From: Anaerolineae bacterium
GTDB lineage: Bacteria > Chloroflexota > Anaerolineae > Epilineales > Epilineaceae
Length of the DNA: 46,498 bases
Direction: 5' to 3'
Assembly (NCBI GenBank): GCA_029262755.1
Contig: JAJCYU010000105.1
Location: 1 to 46,498 of the forward strand
The position numbers were made by a program, and so were the translations under genes. The notes beneath the pieces are model-generated. The model was not told the DNA's origin. It saw nothing but the letters and a program-made list of their open reading frames with translations, and searched no databases. Positions 25,562 through 33,408 of this stretch are shown here, piece by piece. Within the stretch, counting starts at the first letter, position 1. Each line of letters opens with the position of its first letter.

Positions 25562-26527
25562 ATGCGCACGTTGAAGCTGTTCACCATGACCATGTTGTTG
25601 CTGGCTTCGTTGGGCCTCGCGGCCTGCACGAACACCGACGTCTCAGGTACGGCCGGCGACACGCCGCCTGAGGTTCCCGGCAAAGAGGTTCCGCCGGACC
25701 CCCAGAATCCGCCCGAGAAGCCCGGCGGCAACGTCGATCCCGGTTCCGGTAACACCGATCCCGGCCAAGAGAAGGGTGGCGCGAACGATCCCGGTAGCGG
25801 TGGCAACGCCGATGCCAGCAAGGAGATCACCCTCGAGAGCTTCCTTGCCCAGCTGAACCCGTCCCAGCGTCTGGACTTCGCCTACATCGAAGAGCACTGC
25901 GGAGCTCCGTGCCTCGAGGCGAGCGAAGCCTTGAACGCCTTCATCCAAGAGCTGTGCGCCACGAGCCCGGACGACTGCACCGCCGAGCTGCAGGCCATGC
26001 TCACCAAGCAGCGCACGACGACGCAGGTCCGCAACGATCAGGGTCTGGTCGGGCTGCCCAACGCGGACACCGTTTCCAAGCTCCTCCAGCAGTCGCAGGG
26101 CGGCGCCCCGGCGGGCGGCGGTGACACCAGTGGCGGCGACGCCGGCACAGGTGGCGGCGACACGGGCGGCCAGGCCGGTGGCGGCGACACCGGTGGCGAC
26201 ACCGGTGGCCAGGCCGGCGGCGGCGACAACAAGGGTGGCGACGAGGGCAAGGCGCTCCCGGCCGCGCCGGTAGCAGCAGCGGCGGCCGTGCAGGCGGTCA
26301 TCGAGAGCATCGGTCTTGACACGCTTAGCTGGAACGAGATCGCGGGTGCGGCCGACAAGGCGGACGTCGCAGCCCTGGCCACGTACTTCCAGCAGATCAC
26401 GGAGGGCGGCCTCGCGCTACCCGGCTGCGACGACTGCGTGGACACGATGAACGACCTGATGGGCGGCAACAACGTGGACGTGGATGACATCCGCAACCTG
26501 TTGATCGCCATCCAGACCATCGGCTGA
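25562..26527 (+). CDS. Cys-containing lipoprotein A (paralogue of 28804)
   Basis: 321 residues. The signal peptide ends in the lipobox ASLGLAAC (Cys near residue 22), then TDVSGTAGDTPP and a Pro/Gly/Asn/Asp linker (to about 80) with a repeating DPG.GN pattern. A helical core (about 85-175) carries four Cys: HCGAPC and CATSPDDC. A glycine-rich GGGDTGG repeat tract (about 182-235) leads to a second helical part with a CDDC pair. Nearly identical over most of its length to the protein at 28804. The ATG has GGGAGG upstream. Function unknown; probably anchored on the outer face, with the repeats as a flexible arm. A terminator follows 70 bp after the stop. Confidence 0.82.
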   Translation: MRTLKLFTMTMLLLASLGLAACTNTDVSGTAGDTPPEVPGKEVPPDPQNPPEKPGGNVDPGSGNTDPGQEKGGANDPGSGGNADASKEITLESFLAQLNPSQRLDFAYIEEHCGAPCLEASEALNAFIQELCATSPDDCTAELQAMLTKQRTTTQVRNDQGLVGLPNADTVSKLLQQSQGGAPAGGGDTSGGDAGTGGGDTGGQAGGGDTGGDTGGQAGGGDNKGGDEGKALPAAPVAAAAAVQAVIESIGLDTLSWNEIAGAADKADVAALATYFQQITEGGLALPGCDDCVDTMNDLMGGNNVDVDDIRNLLIAIQTIG

Positions 26528-26597
26528 GGCAGTTCGAACACGAATCAATCGTGATCGCGGAGCAGCAGCCCACGATCGCAAGCGAACGATCAACGTG

Positions 26598-26632
26598 CGA
26601 GGAGGGCGTCCCCCCGGGGACGCCTTTCTCGC
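26598..26632 (+). terminator. Rho-independent terminator after lipoprotein A
   Basis: GGCGTCCCC (26605-26613) pairs with GGGGACGCC (26616-26624), followed by TTTCTC. An outer GCGAG/CTCGC pairing extends it. Confidence 0.65.
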
Positions 26633-26688
26633 GTCTCATCGCAGCCGGCGGCTCCAGTCTGCTCCACCGCCAGCGTCTACCGCCCACC

Positions 26689-26850
26689 GCGCCAGTCGGG
26701 TTCGCGTTCTCCTCGCCGGGTCTATCCCTCGCCGCGCCAGTCGGGTTCGCGTTCGCCTCGCCGGGTCTATCCCTCGCCGCGCCAGTCGGGTTCGCGTTCG
26801 CCTCGACCGGTCTATCCCTCGCCGCGCCAGTCGGGTTCGCGTTCGCCTCG
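26689..26850. repeat. 45-bp tandem repeat covering the 3' end of the phosphoesterase gene
   Basis: Direct copies start at 26689, 26734, 26779 and 26824 (the last partial, to about 26850), each beginning GCGCCAGTCGGGTTCGCG. Copies differ by one or two bases. On the minus strand every unit encodes the last residues and stop codon of the metallophosphoesterase (GEREPDWRGEG then TAG), so the array is a tandem duplication of that gene's end, lying mostly in its 3' untranslated region. The unit length is 15 codons. No spacers, so not CRISPR. Confidence 0.9.
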
Positions 26851-27588
26851 CATGAACAGGGCGAGGTAGTCCGCCGAAGGGTGTCGGGTTGCGGCGATGG
26901 CACGCAGCACCGCGGCGTTGTCATAGGCCACGTACCGGCGCTCCAGCTCGTAGCCGCTTTCGTCGGCATGCAACAGGACGTACTTGGCCCGCAGGTCATC
27001 GCCGACAGGGTTGCTCACGCTGCCGAGGTTGACCGCCCGCACGCCGCCTACCGTCCGGTCCACCGGCCAATGGGTGTGCCCGGTGAAGACCAGGTCGGCA
27101 TCGGCGTCGGCCAGGAGGGCTCCAAGCTCTTCGTCGGACTGAGCCGGGTGGATCCCGGGTCCGTCGTCGGTGCCGGGTGCGGCGTGCACGCCAAGGACGC
27201 GCGTGCCGTCGGGCAGGGTTTCGCGCAGCTCGAGGGACAGGGACGCGAGGTGATCCAGGTGCGCGGTGCGCAGCGCACCGCGAGTCCAGCCGAAGCTCGC
27301 GCTGAGGCCGAGCAGATTGGCCAGACGATCGGGCCGGCTGCGCAGTACCGTGGCGGCGGTCTCGAGGTCCACGCCGTCCAGCGTCAGCCGGTCCGTGTTG
27401 CCGCGCGTGAAGCGCGCATTGGGCAGCGCGAGCAGGCGCTCCATGGCGCCGAGAGGGTCGTAGCCGAGCGCCGCAAGGTCACCGAGCACCCAATGGGCAT
27501 CGGCGCCCCCGGCCGCGGTGAGGTCGGCCAGGACGGCATCGAGGGCGATGGGATTGCCGTGCACGTCGGAGAGGATTGCGACTCGCAT
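26812..27588 (-). CDS. Calcineurin-like metallophosphoesterase (YfcE/MJ0936 type)
   Basis: 258 residues. All metal-binding motifs are present in order: SDVHGN (about 7-12), GDLAALGYDP, RGNTDR (the GNH-type motif with Thr-Asp), and GHTHWP near residue 175, followed by VNLGSVSNP. Such enzymes hydrolyse phosphodiesters or phosphomonoesters using two metal ions. The ATG at 27588 fits the family start (MRVAILSDVHGN); upstream codons are unconserved. The last ~11 residues are encoded by one unit of the 45-bp repeat. It is transcribed opposite to both neighbours, inside the block bracketed by the duplicated lipoproteins. Confidence 0.9.
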   Translation of the reverse strand: MRVAILSDVHGNPIALDAVLADLTAAGGADAHWVLGDLAALGYDPLGAMERLLALPNARFTRGNTDRLTLDGVDLETAATVLRSRPDRLANLLGLSASFGWTRGALRTAHLDHLASLSLELRETLPDGTRVLGVHAAPGTDDGPGIHPAQSDEELGALLADADADLVFTGHTHWPVDRTVGGVRAVNLGSVSNPVGDDLRAKYVLLHADESGYELERRYVAYDNAAVLRAIAATRHPSADYLALFMRGEREPDWRGEG

Positions 27589-27771
27589 GACGCGATGGTG
27601 CCCGAACTTGGCCGAATGCGCACATCGGTGGGAACATCTCCTAGAGGCGGGCGTACAAGGACCGTACCCATCATCAAACAGCCGTGGCCGCACGCGATCA
27701 CGGAGAGCCTTTCCAGCCCCCCAACGTGGCGGATCTTCGCGATCCCCGCGCCCCAAGATGGAGCCATCGGC

Positions 27772-28539
27772 ATGTCCGAGTCAGGCACACGCGGCGCGTT
27801 CGACCGCTGGCTCCCTGAGCCTTCGGAGGACGGAGGACAGCGCCCATCCGCGCCCGAACGCCTTGCGTCACGTGTCCTGGGCATGCTGCCTGTGGGCACA
27901 CCCGGCTTCTATCACGCCTTGGCCGAGATCGTCATCGACGCCTGGGCGGATCACGACCTGCGCGAGCATCTGCGCCGAGACCCGGCAGCAGCCATCGCAA
28001 AACGCGGGCTCGAGATTCCAGCCAATATCACCTTCGACATCGTCTCACCCTACGAAGCGACGTTGCCGGAAGGCACGCGCGTTGGACTGCCCCTTCCGCC
28101 CGCGAACGATCCCGTCACGACCACCGCGCTAGCACGGGCGGGCCTGGCGGACACGGCATGGGGCTGGTTGTTGAACGCCCCCGTCGAGTCCATGGACGCC
28201 GACGAAGATCCACTCGCAGCCGGATCCGCGTTCGCCGTTGCGGCGGCGCGTGTCCAAGAGAGAGAGCAGGCGCGTGCGCATCAGGATCACGCCGCGCGAT
28301 CTACAAACAAGCACACACCGTGGTTCGACCGTTTCCGTCGCACACCGCGACCGGTCTTCACGCTCGTCGGCGCCTTCGGCGCCGTGGTGCTGCTGATCTG
28401 GTCCGCGAACTCAGGAGGCATTCTCTCTGGAGATTCGACCTCCGGCACCGCCTCGGGCACCCTGTCCTGGACCTGGACCGCCATCTACCTCGCTGCGTTC
28501 GGCGCAGCCTGGTGGTGGATGGCCGGCCGGAAAGGATGA
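27772..28539 (+). CDS. NHLP-leader-like domain fused to a C-terminal membrane anchor
   Basis: 255 residues. Residues about 45-105 (AEIVIDAWADHDLREHLRRD, then PAAAIAKRGLEIPANITFDI and GLPLPP) follow the pattern of nitrile-hydratase alpha-like leader peptides (NHLP) of RiPP precursors: AW.D..(F/L)R..L..DP.AA(L/I)...G(L/I)E(I/V)P and a final LPP. Unlike a precursor, the protein then continues with an Ala/Glu-rich helical part and two hydrophobic segments (about 200-213, FTLVGAFGAVVLLIW; and 235-250, WTAIYLAAFGAAWWWMAG). There is no modifying enzyme or nitrile hydratase gene here. The ATG at 27772 has GGAG 8 nt upstream. A pseudo-precursor or a structural reuse of the domain are both possible. 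Confidence 0.65.
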   Translation: MSESGTRGAFDRWLPEPSEDGGQRPSAPERLASRVLGMLPVGTPGFYHALAEIVIDAWADHDLREHLRRDPAAAIAKRGLEIPANITFDIVSPYEATLPEGTRVGLPLPPANDPVTTTALARAGLADTAWGWLLNAPVESMDADEDPLAAGSAFAVAAARVQEREQARAHQDHAARSTNKHTPWFDRFRRTPRPVFTLVGAFGAVVLLIWSANSGGILSGDSTSGTASGTLSWTWTAIYLAAFGAAWWWMAGRKG

Positions 28540-28563
28540 CCACCAACCCTTAGGTAGCAATTC

Positions 28564-28604
28564 GTGGGAACATCACAGCAACCCACGAGTAGAAGGACTG
28601 TCGC
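28564..28604 (+). repeat. Relic of the DUF1697 gene end upstream of lipoprotein B
   Basis: The stretch aligns without gaps with 25452-25492. Shared blocks are GGGAACATC, GAGTAGAA and TGTCGC in the same spacing, and the relic still reads G-N-I-x-A-x-x-E-stop, like the end of the DUF1697 protein. It lies about 200 bp before the second lipoprotein gene. Confidence 0.6.
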
Positions 28605-28803
28605 TAGCGCACGAGAGGCCCAGCAGCAGGGAGGAGATGGGTCGCAACCGGCCTACCGGGGCCACCGGAAGTAGCGGAGGCGAAGTATCACCCGGCATTT
28701 GGCGGCAGCGCACATTTTTCGGAGGAGGAACACCATGAGCAGCTCGAATCGATCAGCCCGATTGACTCGTGAACACGTCCCACAACGGGAGGGAGGCACC
28801 ACC

Positions 28804-29790
28804 ATGCGCGCTCTGAAGCTCTTCACCATGACCATGCTGCTGCTGGCTTCGTTGGGTCTCGCGGCCTGCACCGGCACCGACGTATCAGGCACGGCCGGCG
28901 ACACGCCGCCGGATGTCCCCGGCAAGGAGGTCCCGCCGGATCCCGAGAACCCGCCTGAGAAGCCCGGCGGCAACGTTGATCCCGGCGCCGGCAACACCGA
29001 TCCCGGCAACGAGAAGGAAGGCTCCAACGACCCCGGTAGCGGCAGCAACGCCGATGCCAGCAAGGAAATCACCCTTGAGAGCTTCCTTGCCCAGCTGAAC
29101 CCGTCCCAGCGTCTGGACTTCGCCTACATCGAAGAGCACTGCGGCGCACCGTGCCTCGAGGCGAGCGAAGCCCTCAACGCGTACATTCAAGAGTTGTGCG
29201 CATCGAGCCCGGATGACTGCACCCCCGAGCTGCAGGCGATGCTCACCAAGGAGCGCACGGCGACGCAGGTCCGCAACGACCAGGGTCTGGTCGGTCTACC
29301 GAACGCGGATGCCGTCAGCAAGCTCCTCCAGCAGTCGCAGGGCGGCGCCCCAGCGGGCGGCGGTGACACGAGCGGCGGCACCGGCAGCAGTGGCGGCGAC
29401 ACCGGTGGCGACACCGGCGGCGGCGACACGGGTGGCGGCGACACCGGTGGCGACACGGGTGGCCAGGCCGGCGGCGGCGACACCGGCGGCGACAAGGGCG
29501 GCGATGGCGACAAGACGATGCCCGCGGCTCCGGTGGCAGCAGCGGCAGCAGTGCAGGCCGTGGTCGAGACCCTCGGCCAGCCGAGCCTGACGTGGGAGAT
29601 GATCGCGGCGGCGGCCGACAAGGGCGACGTTGCAGCGCTGTCCGAGTACTTCGCAGCCTTGATCGACATGAACATGAGCGTGCCGGGTTGCGACGAGTGC
29701 GCGACGACGATGACGGCACTGCTCGACGGTGTGCCGGCTTCGGCAGAGAGCATCATGACGCTCCTCACGGCCGTCCAGGCCCAGAAGTAG
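28804..29790 (+). CDS. Cys-containing lipoprotein B (paralogue of 25562)
   Basis: 328 residues. Same layout as the protein at 25562: lipobox ASLGLAAC, TDVSGTAGDTPP, DPG.GN-type linker, core with HCGAPC and CASSPDDC, a longer GGGDTGG tract (about residues 183-242), and a C-terminal part with a CDEC pair. The core is almost unchanged while the repeat tract and the last ~70 residues differ more. ATG 28804 has GGGAGG 7 nt upstream; an upstream ATG (28739, in another register of the leader) also has a GGAGGAGG site and would add 22 in-frame residues from 28738, but this would bury the signal peptide. Followed by a very strong terminator. Confidence 0.82.
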   Translation: MRALKLFTMTMLLLASLGLAACTGTDVSGTAGDTPPDVPGKEVPPDPENPPEKPGGNVDPGAGNTDPGNEKEGSNDPGSGSNADASKEITLESFLAQLNPSQRLDFAYIEEHCGAPCLEASEALNAYIQELCASSPDDCTPELQAMLTKERTATQVRNDQGLVGLPNADAVSKLLQQSQGGAPAGGGDTSGGTGSSGGDTGGDTGGGDTGGGDTGGDTGGQAGGGDTGGDKGGDGDKTMPAAPVAAAAAVQAVVETLGQPSLTWEMIAAAADKGDVAALSEYFAALIDMNMSVPGCDECATTMTALLDGVPASAESIMTLLTAVQAQK

Positions 29791-29844
29791 CATCGGGAGC
29801 AGCACGCTAGGACGGGCAAGTCCCGACCTACGTAGCAATGCAAC

Positions 29845-29876
29845 AAAAGGGGCGCCCTCACGGGCGCCCCTTTTTT
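29845..29876 (+). terminator. Rho-independent terminator after lipoprotein B
   Basis: A perfect 13-bp stem, AAAAGGGGCGCCC (29845-29857) with GGGCGCCCCTTTT (29862-29874), a 4-nt loop and a run of six T (29871-29876). The most canonical terminator in the window. Confidence 0.9.
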
Positions 29877-29918
29877 GTGCGTTGCAGCGATTCACGTTCT
29901 GCCGCAATCCGCTCGTCG

Positions 29919-29997
29919 CCGTCACGTCCGGTTCCCGTCACGTCCGCTCGCCGTCACGTCCGCTCGCCGTCACATCCGGTAGCCGTCACGCTAGTAG
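29919..29997. repeat. 16-bp tandem repeat
   Basis: Five adjacent units of CCGTCACGTCCGCTCG type begin at 29919, 29935, 29951, 29967 and 29983; the second and third are identical, the others differ at two to four positions, and the last is shortened. It lies between the lipoprotein B terminator and the 3' end of the convergent EEP gene. The rest of the 262-bp gap holds nothing else I can name. Confidence 0.8.
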
Positions 29998-30052
29998 CCC
30001 GCACGCCGGATATCTGCTCCTCCTGCCGCCTACAGCCCAGACGCCGGAGCCG

Positions 30053-30898
30053 CTACTCGCCCGCGCCCAAGCGCAACGTCGCCACGACCGGCAGATGATC
30101 GGAAGCGCGCCGGGCGAGAGGGGAATCGTGCACGGCGATATCGGCGATCCGGTGCGCCGGGTGGGCCAGGATACGATCGAGACGTATGAGGGGAATCCGT
30201 GCAGGGAAGCTGCGCGGCGCCGGTTGCGCGCCCAGGGCGCGCTCCAGCCGGCGAACCGCTCGGCCGCGGCCGGTCGGGTCGTTCAGGTCGCCGAGCACGA
30301 CGATCGCATCGACATCGTCTCGTTCCGAGTTGTCCAGCTCCAGCGCGTCCAAGAGACGGTCGGCTTGCTCGATGCGCTCGGAGCCGCTCAGGCCGAGGTG
30401 GGTCGCGAAGACGCGGATCGTGCGGCCGCCCAGGGTAACCCGCGCTTCGAGCGCGCCGCGTGGCTCTGGCTTTCCGATGCGTCCGTGGCAGCCGTCGCGC
30501 AGGGGGTGGTTGATCACGCGGCTCGGTGCTTCGCGCAGCAAGAGCGCGTTGCCGTAGTCGCCCCGGTGATCGCGCATCGCCCCGCCGGGGACGGCCCGAT
30601 AACCCGCGGCCTCTGCGATCCGGAAGAGCTGCCCGTCCATCCGCCCCGGCTGCGTCGAGACTTCTTGCAGTCCAACGACGTCCGCGTCGATCTCGCGCAG
30701 CACGGCCGCGATCCGATCCGGGCGCGCCGCACGCGGCCACCCGGCGCCGACCGCGCCGTGGATGTTGTACGTGGCCACGCGTATCGAGCGCAGCGGATCG
30801 CGCGGGCTCGGCGTATCGCGCGGCGACGAGGGAGCCCCTTGCTTCGGAGCCCCTTGCCTCGTCCCGTCCTGCGGCCCCACCGGTTCCCCTTCCTTCAC
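30053..30898 (-). CDS. Endonuclease/exonuclease/phosphatase (EEP) family hydrolase
   Basis: 281 residues. It carries the EEP motifs in order: ATYNIHG (metal/Asn), GLQEVS (Glu), FATHLGLSG, VLGDLND (Asp and Asn) and SDHLPVVA (catalytic Asp-His). Members cut nucleic acids or phospholipid-type phosphodiesters. GTG 30898 was chosen because it overlaps the stop of the upstream PLD-VTT gene by 4 nt (GTGA); the first ~30 residues are a Gln/Gly/Pro-rich leader. EEP proteins are often found next to PLD-family proteins of this kind, which supports a shared role in phospholipid metabolism, though DNA as substrate cannot be ruled out. Confidence 0.9.
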   Translation of the reverse strand: MKEGEPVGPQDGTRQGAPKQGAPSSPRDTPSPRDPLRSIRVATYNIHGAVGAGWPRAARPDRIAAVLREIDADVVGLQEVSTQPGRMDGQLFRIAEAAGYRAVPGGAMRDHRGDYGNALLLREAPSRVINHPLRDGCHGRIGKPEPRGALEARVTLGGRTIRVFATHLGLSGSERIEQADRLLDALELDNSERDDVDAIVVLGDLNDPTGRGRAVRRLERALGAQPAPRSFPARIPLIRLDRILAHPAHRIADIAVHDSPLARRASDHLPVVATLRLGAGE

Positions 30899-33234
30899 CG
30901 GCTCTTGCGGCGTGCAGCGCCGGTGTCTTGGCTCCACGCCTCGAGACGTTGACGCCCCAGCCACAGCGCGACACCGACGACCACGGCGCCGGCCGCGAGC
31001 AACGCGATGGTGCGTGGGGACGGGTCCAGCCAGGCGCGGGCGGCCCCCTCTCCGGCGACGGCGATGACGATGGGCGAAGGCAACATGACCAGCGTCGTGG
31101 CCAGTATGAAGTCTCGCAACGCGACGTGAGATGCCCCGAAGACCATGTTGCTCAATCCGAAGGGTGCGCCCGGCACGAGGCGTAGTAGCAACGCGCCCCG
31201 AAGACCCGCCTTGCCGGCCCGCTCACTGATGCGAAGCACACGTTCTCCGAAGCGTTCGCGCAAGGTATCACGACCGATCCACGACCCCAGCCCGTAGGAG
31301 ACGAGGGCGCTGACCATCGTGCCCGCGATCGCCCACAGCATGCCTGCGCGTGGACCGAGCACGAGCACCGCGACGACGTGCAGCACGTGCACGGGCAGCA
31401 TGAACTGCGTGCCGACGACGTACAGCGCGAACAACGCGGGACCGGTCCACGGCGTGCTGCGCAGCGTTCGCGCGAGGGACTCCGCATCGAGGAGCTCGCC
31501 GAGCGGCGTCCACCGCCAGGCGGCGCCGAGCGCGAGCAGCCCGACCACCGCGGCCGCGATCAGCCACGTCGGCGCGTGACGGGTCGCGCGCCCGTGCCCG
31601 CCGTCTCCGGCGATGCGTGGCGTGCCGGGTGCGCCGAGCCATTCACCCGGCCTTGGGCGCGCGCCGACGGCGTGGTCGGCGCGGCCGGCGGTCGGTTGCG
31701 GCATCGCGTCGAGCAGCGTCGACAGCCAGCCGGGGAGGCGCGCCTCGATGTCCACCAACGTCGGCCCATCCTTGGCGCGCAACCGATCCACGGTAGCGAT
31801 CAGCGAATCGCCCTCCTCCTCCGCCGCGTCAACCTCCTCCGGCGGAAGGGCCAGATGCTCGCCGAGAACGGCGTGCCGGAAGCGACGAATGGCGGCCCGG
31901 TGCTCCGCGTTGTCTTCGGCGTCGATGGCGAGATCGCACTCGCAGTCGTCGGCCATCGATTTGTGGTTCAGGTTGGCGGAGCCGATACGGAGGAGCCGGT
32001 CATCGACGATCATCAGCTTGGCGTGAACGTTGATCGAGGTGCCCTTTTCTTCCGGAATGCCGGGCGCGTCGGGATAGAGCACGCGCAGCCTGTTGTGACG
32101 ATCGGCCCGGCGCAAGCGGTGGAGGCGCACCGGCAGCATCGTCTCCATCGTCAGGCGCGCGAGGAGCCCCGTCGTGTCGCGCGGCATGATCATGATGAGC
32201 TCCGGCCCGTCCGGCTCACGCAGCCGGTCGCACAACGCCGCGCAGACGGTCGGGTCCGTGAAGTACTGCTGCTCGATGAAGATCGTGTCGCGCGCCCGGG
32301 CGATCATCGCCAGGAAGAGCGCCTCGATCTCGCTCACCTGCTCCTGTTCGCCGTACGCGGGGTCCGTGCGGGCAATGGCGACCTCAACGTCGGTCAGGTC
32401 GGGCGCCAGATTGTCCGGCCACGGATCATGATCGTCCCCCTCAAAGGGTCCGGGCAGATCGGATGCCGTTCTGCCCGCGCCGTCGTCCGTTCCATTGCCG
32501 ACATCCGTTCCGTTGCCGTTGTCCGTGCCCGAGCCCGAACTTCGTTCCGCCTCGAAGCGCTCGGCGCGCCGCCAGCGCTCGCGCGCGAGGTCGCCGAGAG
32601 CGGCGGCGGCGTCCCCGTCGACGAGGATCTGGATGTCGTGATAGGGACGGTACGACGCTTCGTCCGGCTCCTTGCGACGTTTGTCCTCCGGAGCGTGCTC
32701 CGCGGTGTCCCATCGCGCCTGCGTCAGGTCGATGCCGCCGGCGAACGCGATCGCATCGTCGATCACGGCCACTTTCTGATGCGGCGAGGAGACCGCCGGA
32801 TGGCAACCATCCAGGCCGATGTGGATGCGCGGGTGGTCGATGTTCACGGCTGGGATCTGCTCGGGGTTGAGGAGAGCTTCGACCCCCTGCACGCTCTTGG
32901 CGTAGAGCGGCGCCTTGTCCCAGATTAGGATCCGCACCTCGAGCTCCGGCTCCGCCTCGACACGCTCGATGAGCAGTTCTCCCAAGCTGCAGGGAGACAC
33001 CTGATCGTCGGGACGTCCGCGCGTGAGCTGGATGCGTTGATCGAAGTCCCACGCCAGGATGTACACGCTGCGCCGCGCATGGCGCAGGGCCTTGGCGATC
33101 TCGTGGTAGTAGGCGTCGGCGTTGCGCAGCAGGGCCACACGCTGCGCATGGGCGACGCGCCAGCAGGTCTCGCCGGGCCGGAAGAGGGGCTCGCTCGCGC
33201 TGCCGTTTGTTGCTGGGTCTTGAGGCGCGTTCAT
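30895..33234 (-). CDS. Phospholipase D-like protein fused to a VTT/DedA membrane domain
   Basis: 779 residues. Two PLD catalytic motifs: SPHQKVAVIDD (His152, Lys154) and VHAKLMIVDD (His404 onward), each a complete HxK pattern. A low-complexity Gly/Thr/Asn/Asp linker (about 230-270) separates the halves. From about residue 555 a membrane part follows with six or so helices and the VTT/SNARE-associated (TVP38/DedA) core including YGLGSWIGR and RLVPGAPFGLSNMVFGA. PLD-VTT fusions are known in bacteria and are thought to act in phospholipid synthesis or turnover, similar to cardiolipin synthase. ATG 33234 has GGGAG upstream, and a TACAAT -10-like box lies 20-25 bp before it. Coupled to the EEP gene by a 4-nt overlap. 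Confidence 0.92.
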   Translation of the reverse strand: MNAPQDPATNGSASEPLFRPGETCWRVAHAQRVALLRNADAYYHEIAKALRHARRSVYILAWDFDQRIQLTRGRPDDQVSPCSLGELLIERVEAEPELEVRILIWDKAPLYAKSVQGVEALLNPEQIPAVNIDHPRIHIGLDGCHPAVSSPHQKVAVIDDAIAFAGGIDLTQARWDTAEHAPEDKRRKEPDEASYRPYHDIQILVDGDAAAALGDLARERWRRAERFEAERSSGSGTDNGNGTDVGNGTDDGAGRTASDLPGPFEGDDHDPWPDNLAPDLTDVEVAIARTDPAYGEQEQVSEIEALFLAMIARARDTIFIEQQYFTDPTVCAALCDRLREPDGPELIMIMPRDTTGLLARLTMETMLPVRLHRLRRADRHNRLRVLYPDAPGIPEEKGTSINVHAKLMIVDDRLLRIGSANLNHKSMADDCECDLAIDAEDNAEHRAAIRRFRHAVLGEHLALPPEEVDAAEEEGDSLIATVDRLRAKDGPTLVDIEARLPGWLSTLLDAMPQPTAGRADHAVGARPRPGEWLGAPGTPRIAGDGGHGRATRHAPTWLIAAAVVGLLALGAAWRWTPLGELLDAESLARTLRSTPWTGPALFALYVVGTQFMLPVHVLHVVAVLVLGPRAGMLWAIAGTMVSALVSYGLGSWIGRDTLRERFGERVLRISERAGKAGLRGALLLRLVPGAPFGLSNMVFGASHVALRDFILATTLVMLPSPIVIAVAGEGAARAWLDPSPRTIALLAAGAVVVGVALWLGRQRLEAWSQDTGAARRKSR

Positions 33235-33408
33235 GTCGGGCTCCCGGTGACGATTGTACGCTCGGTTTGGATCGTACCGCTCGCGTTGTCGAGCCGGAAC
33301 GGTGGGTCGCGGGAATCGCGCACACCTCGGACGGGGCGAGCCCGGAAGTCTAGCGGCGATGCGCAGTGGCGGCAGCCTTCATTGACAGAGGTACCCCGCC
33401 AAGGCACG

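Noticed and set aside
26689..26850. Possible CRISPR array
   Set aside because: The 45-bp units abut with no unique spacers and are copies of the end of a gene; no cas gene is near. The same holds for 42773-43040.
26551..27771. N-terminal extension of the NHLP-like gene running over the repeats and the phosphoesterase
   Set aside because: It overlaps a real minus-strand gene, has no conserved sequence, and a ribosome site supports the internal start at 27772.
33037..33408. N-terminal extension of the PrsW gene
   Set aside because: It runs over the 5' end of the PLD-VTT gene on the opposite strand; the family start fits ATG 33409.
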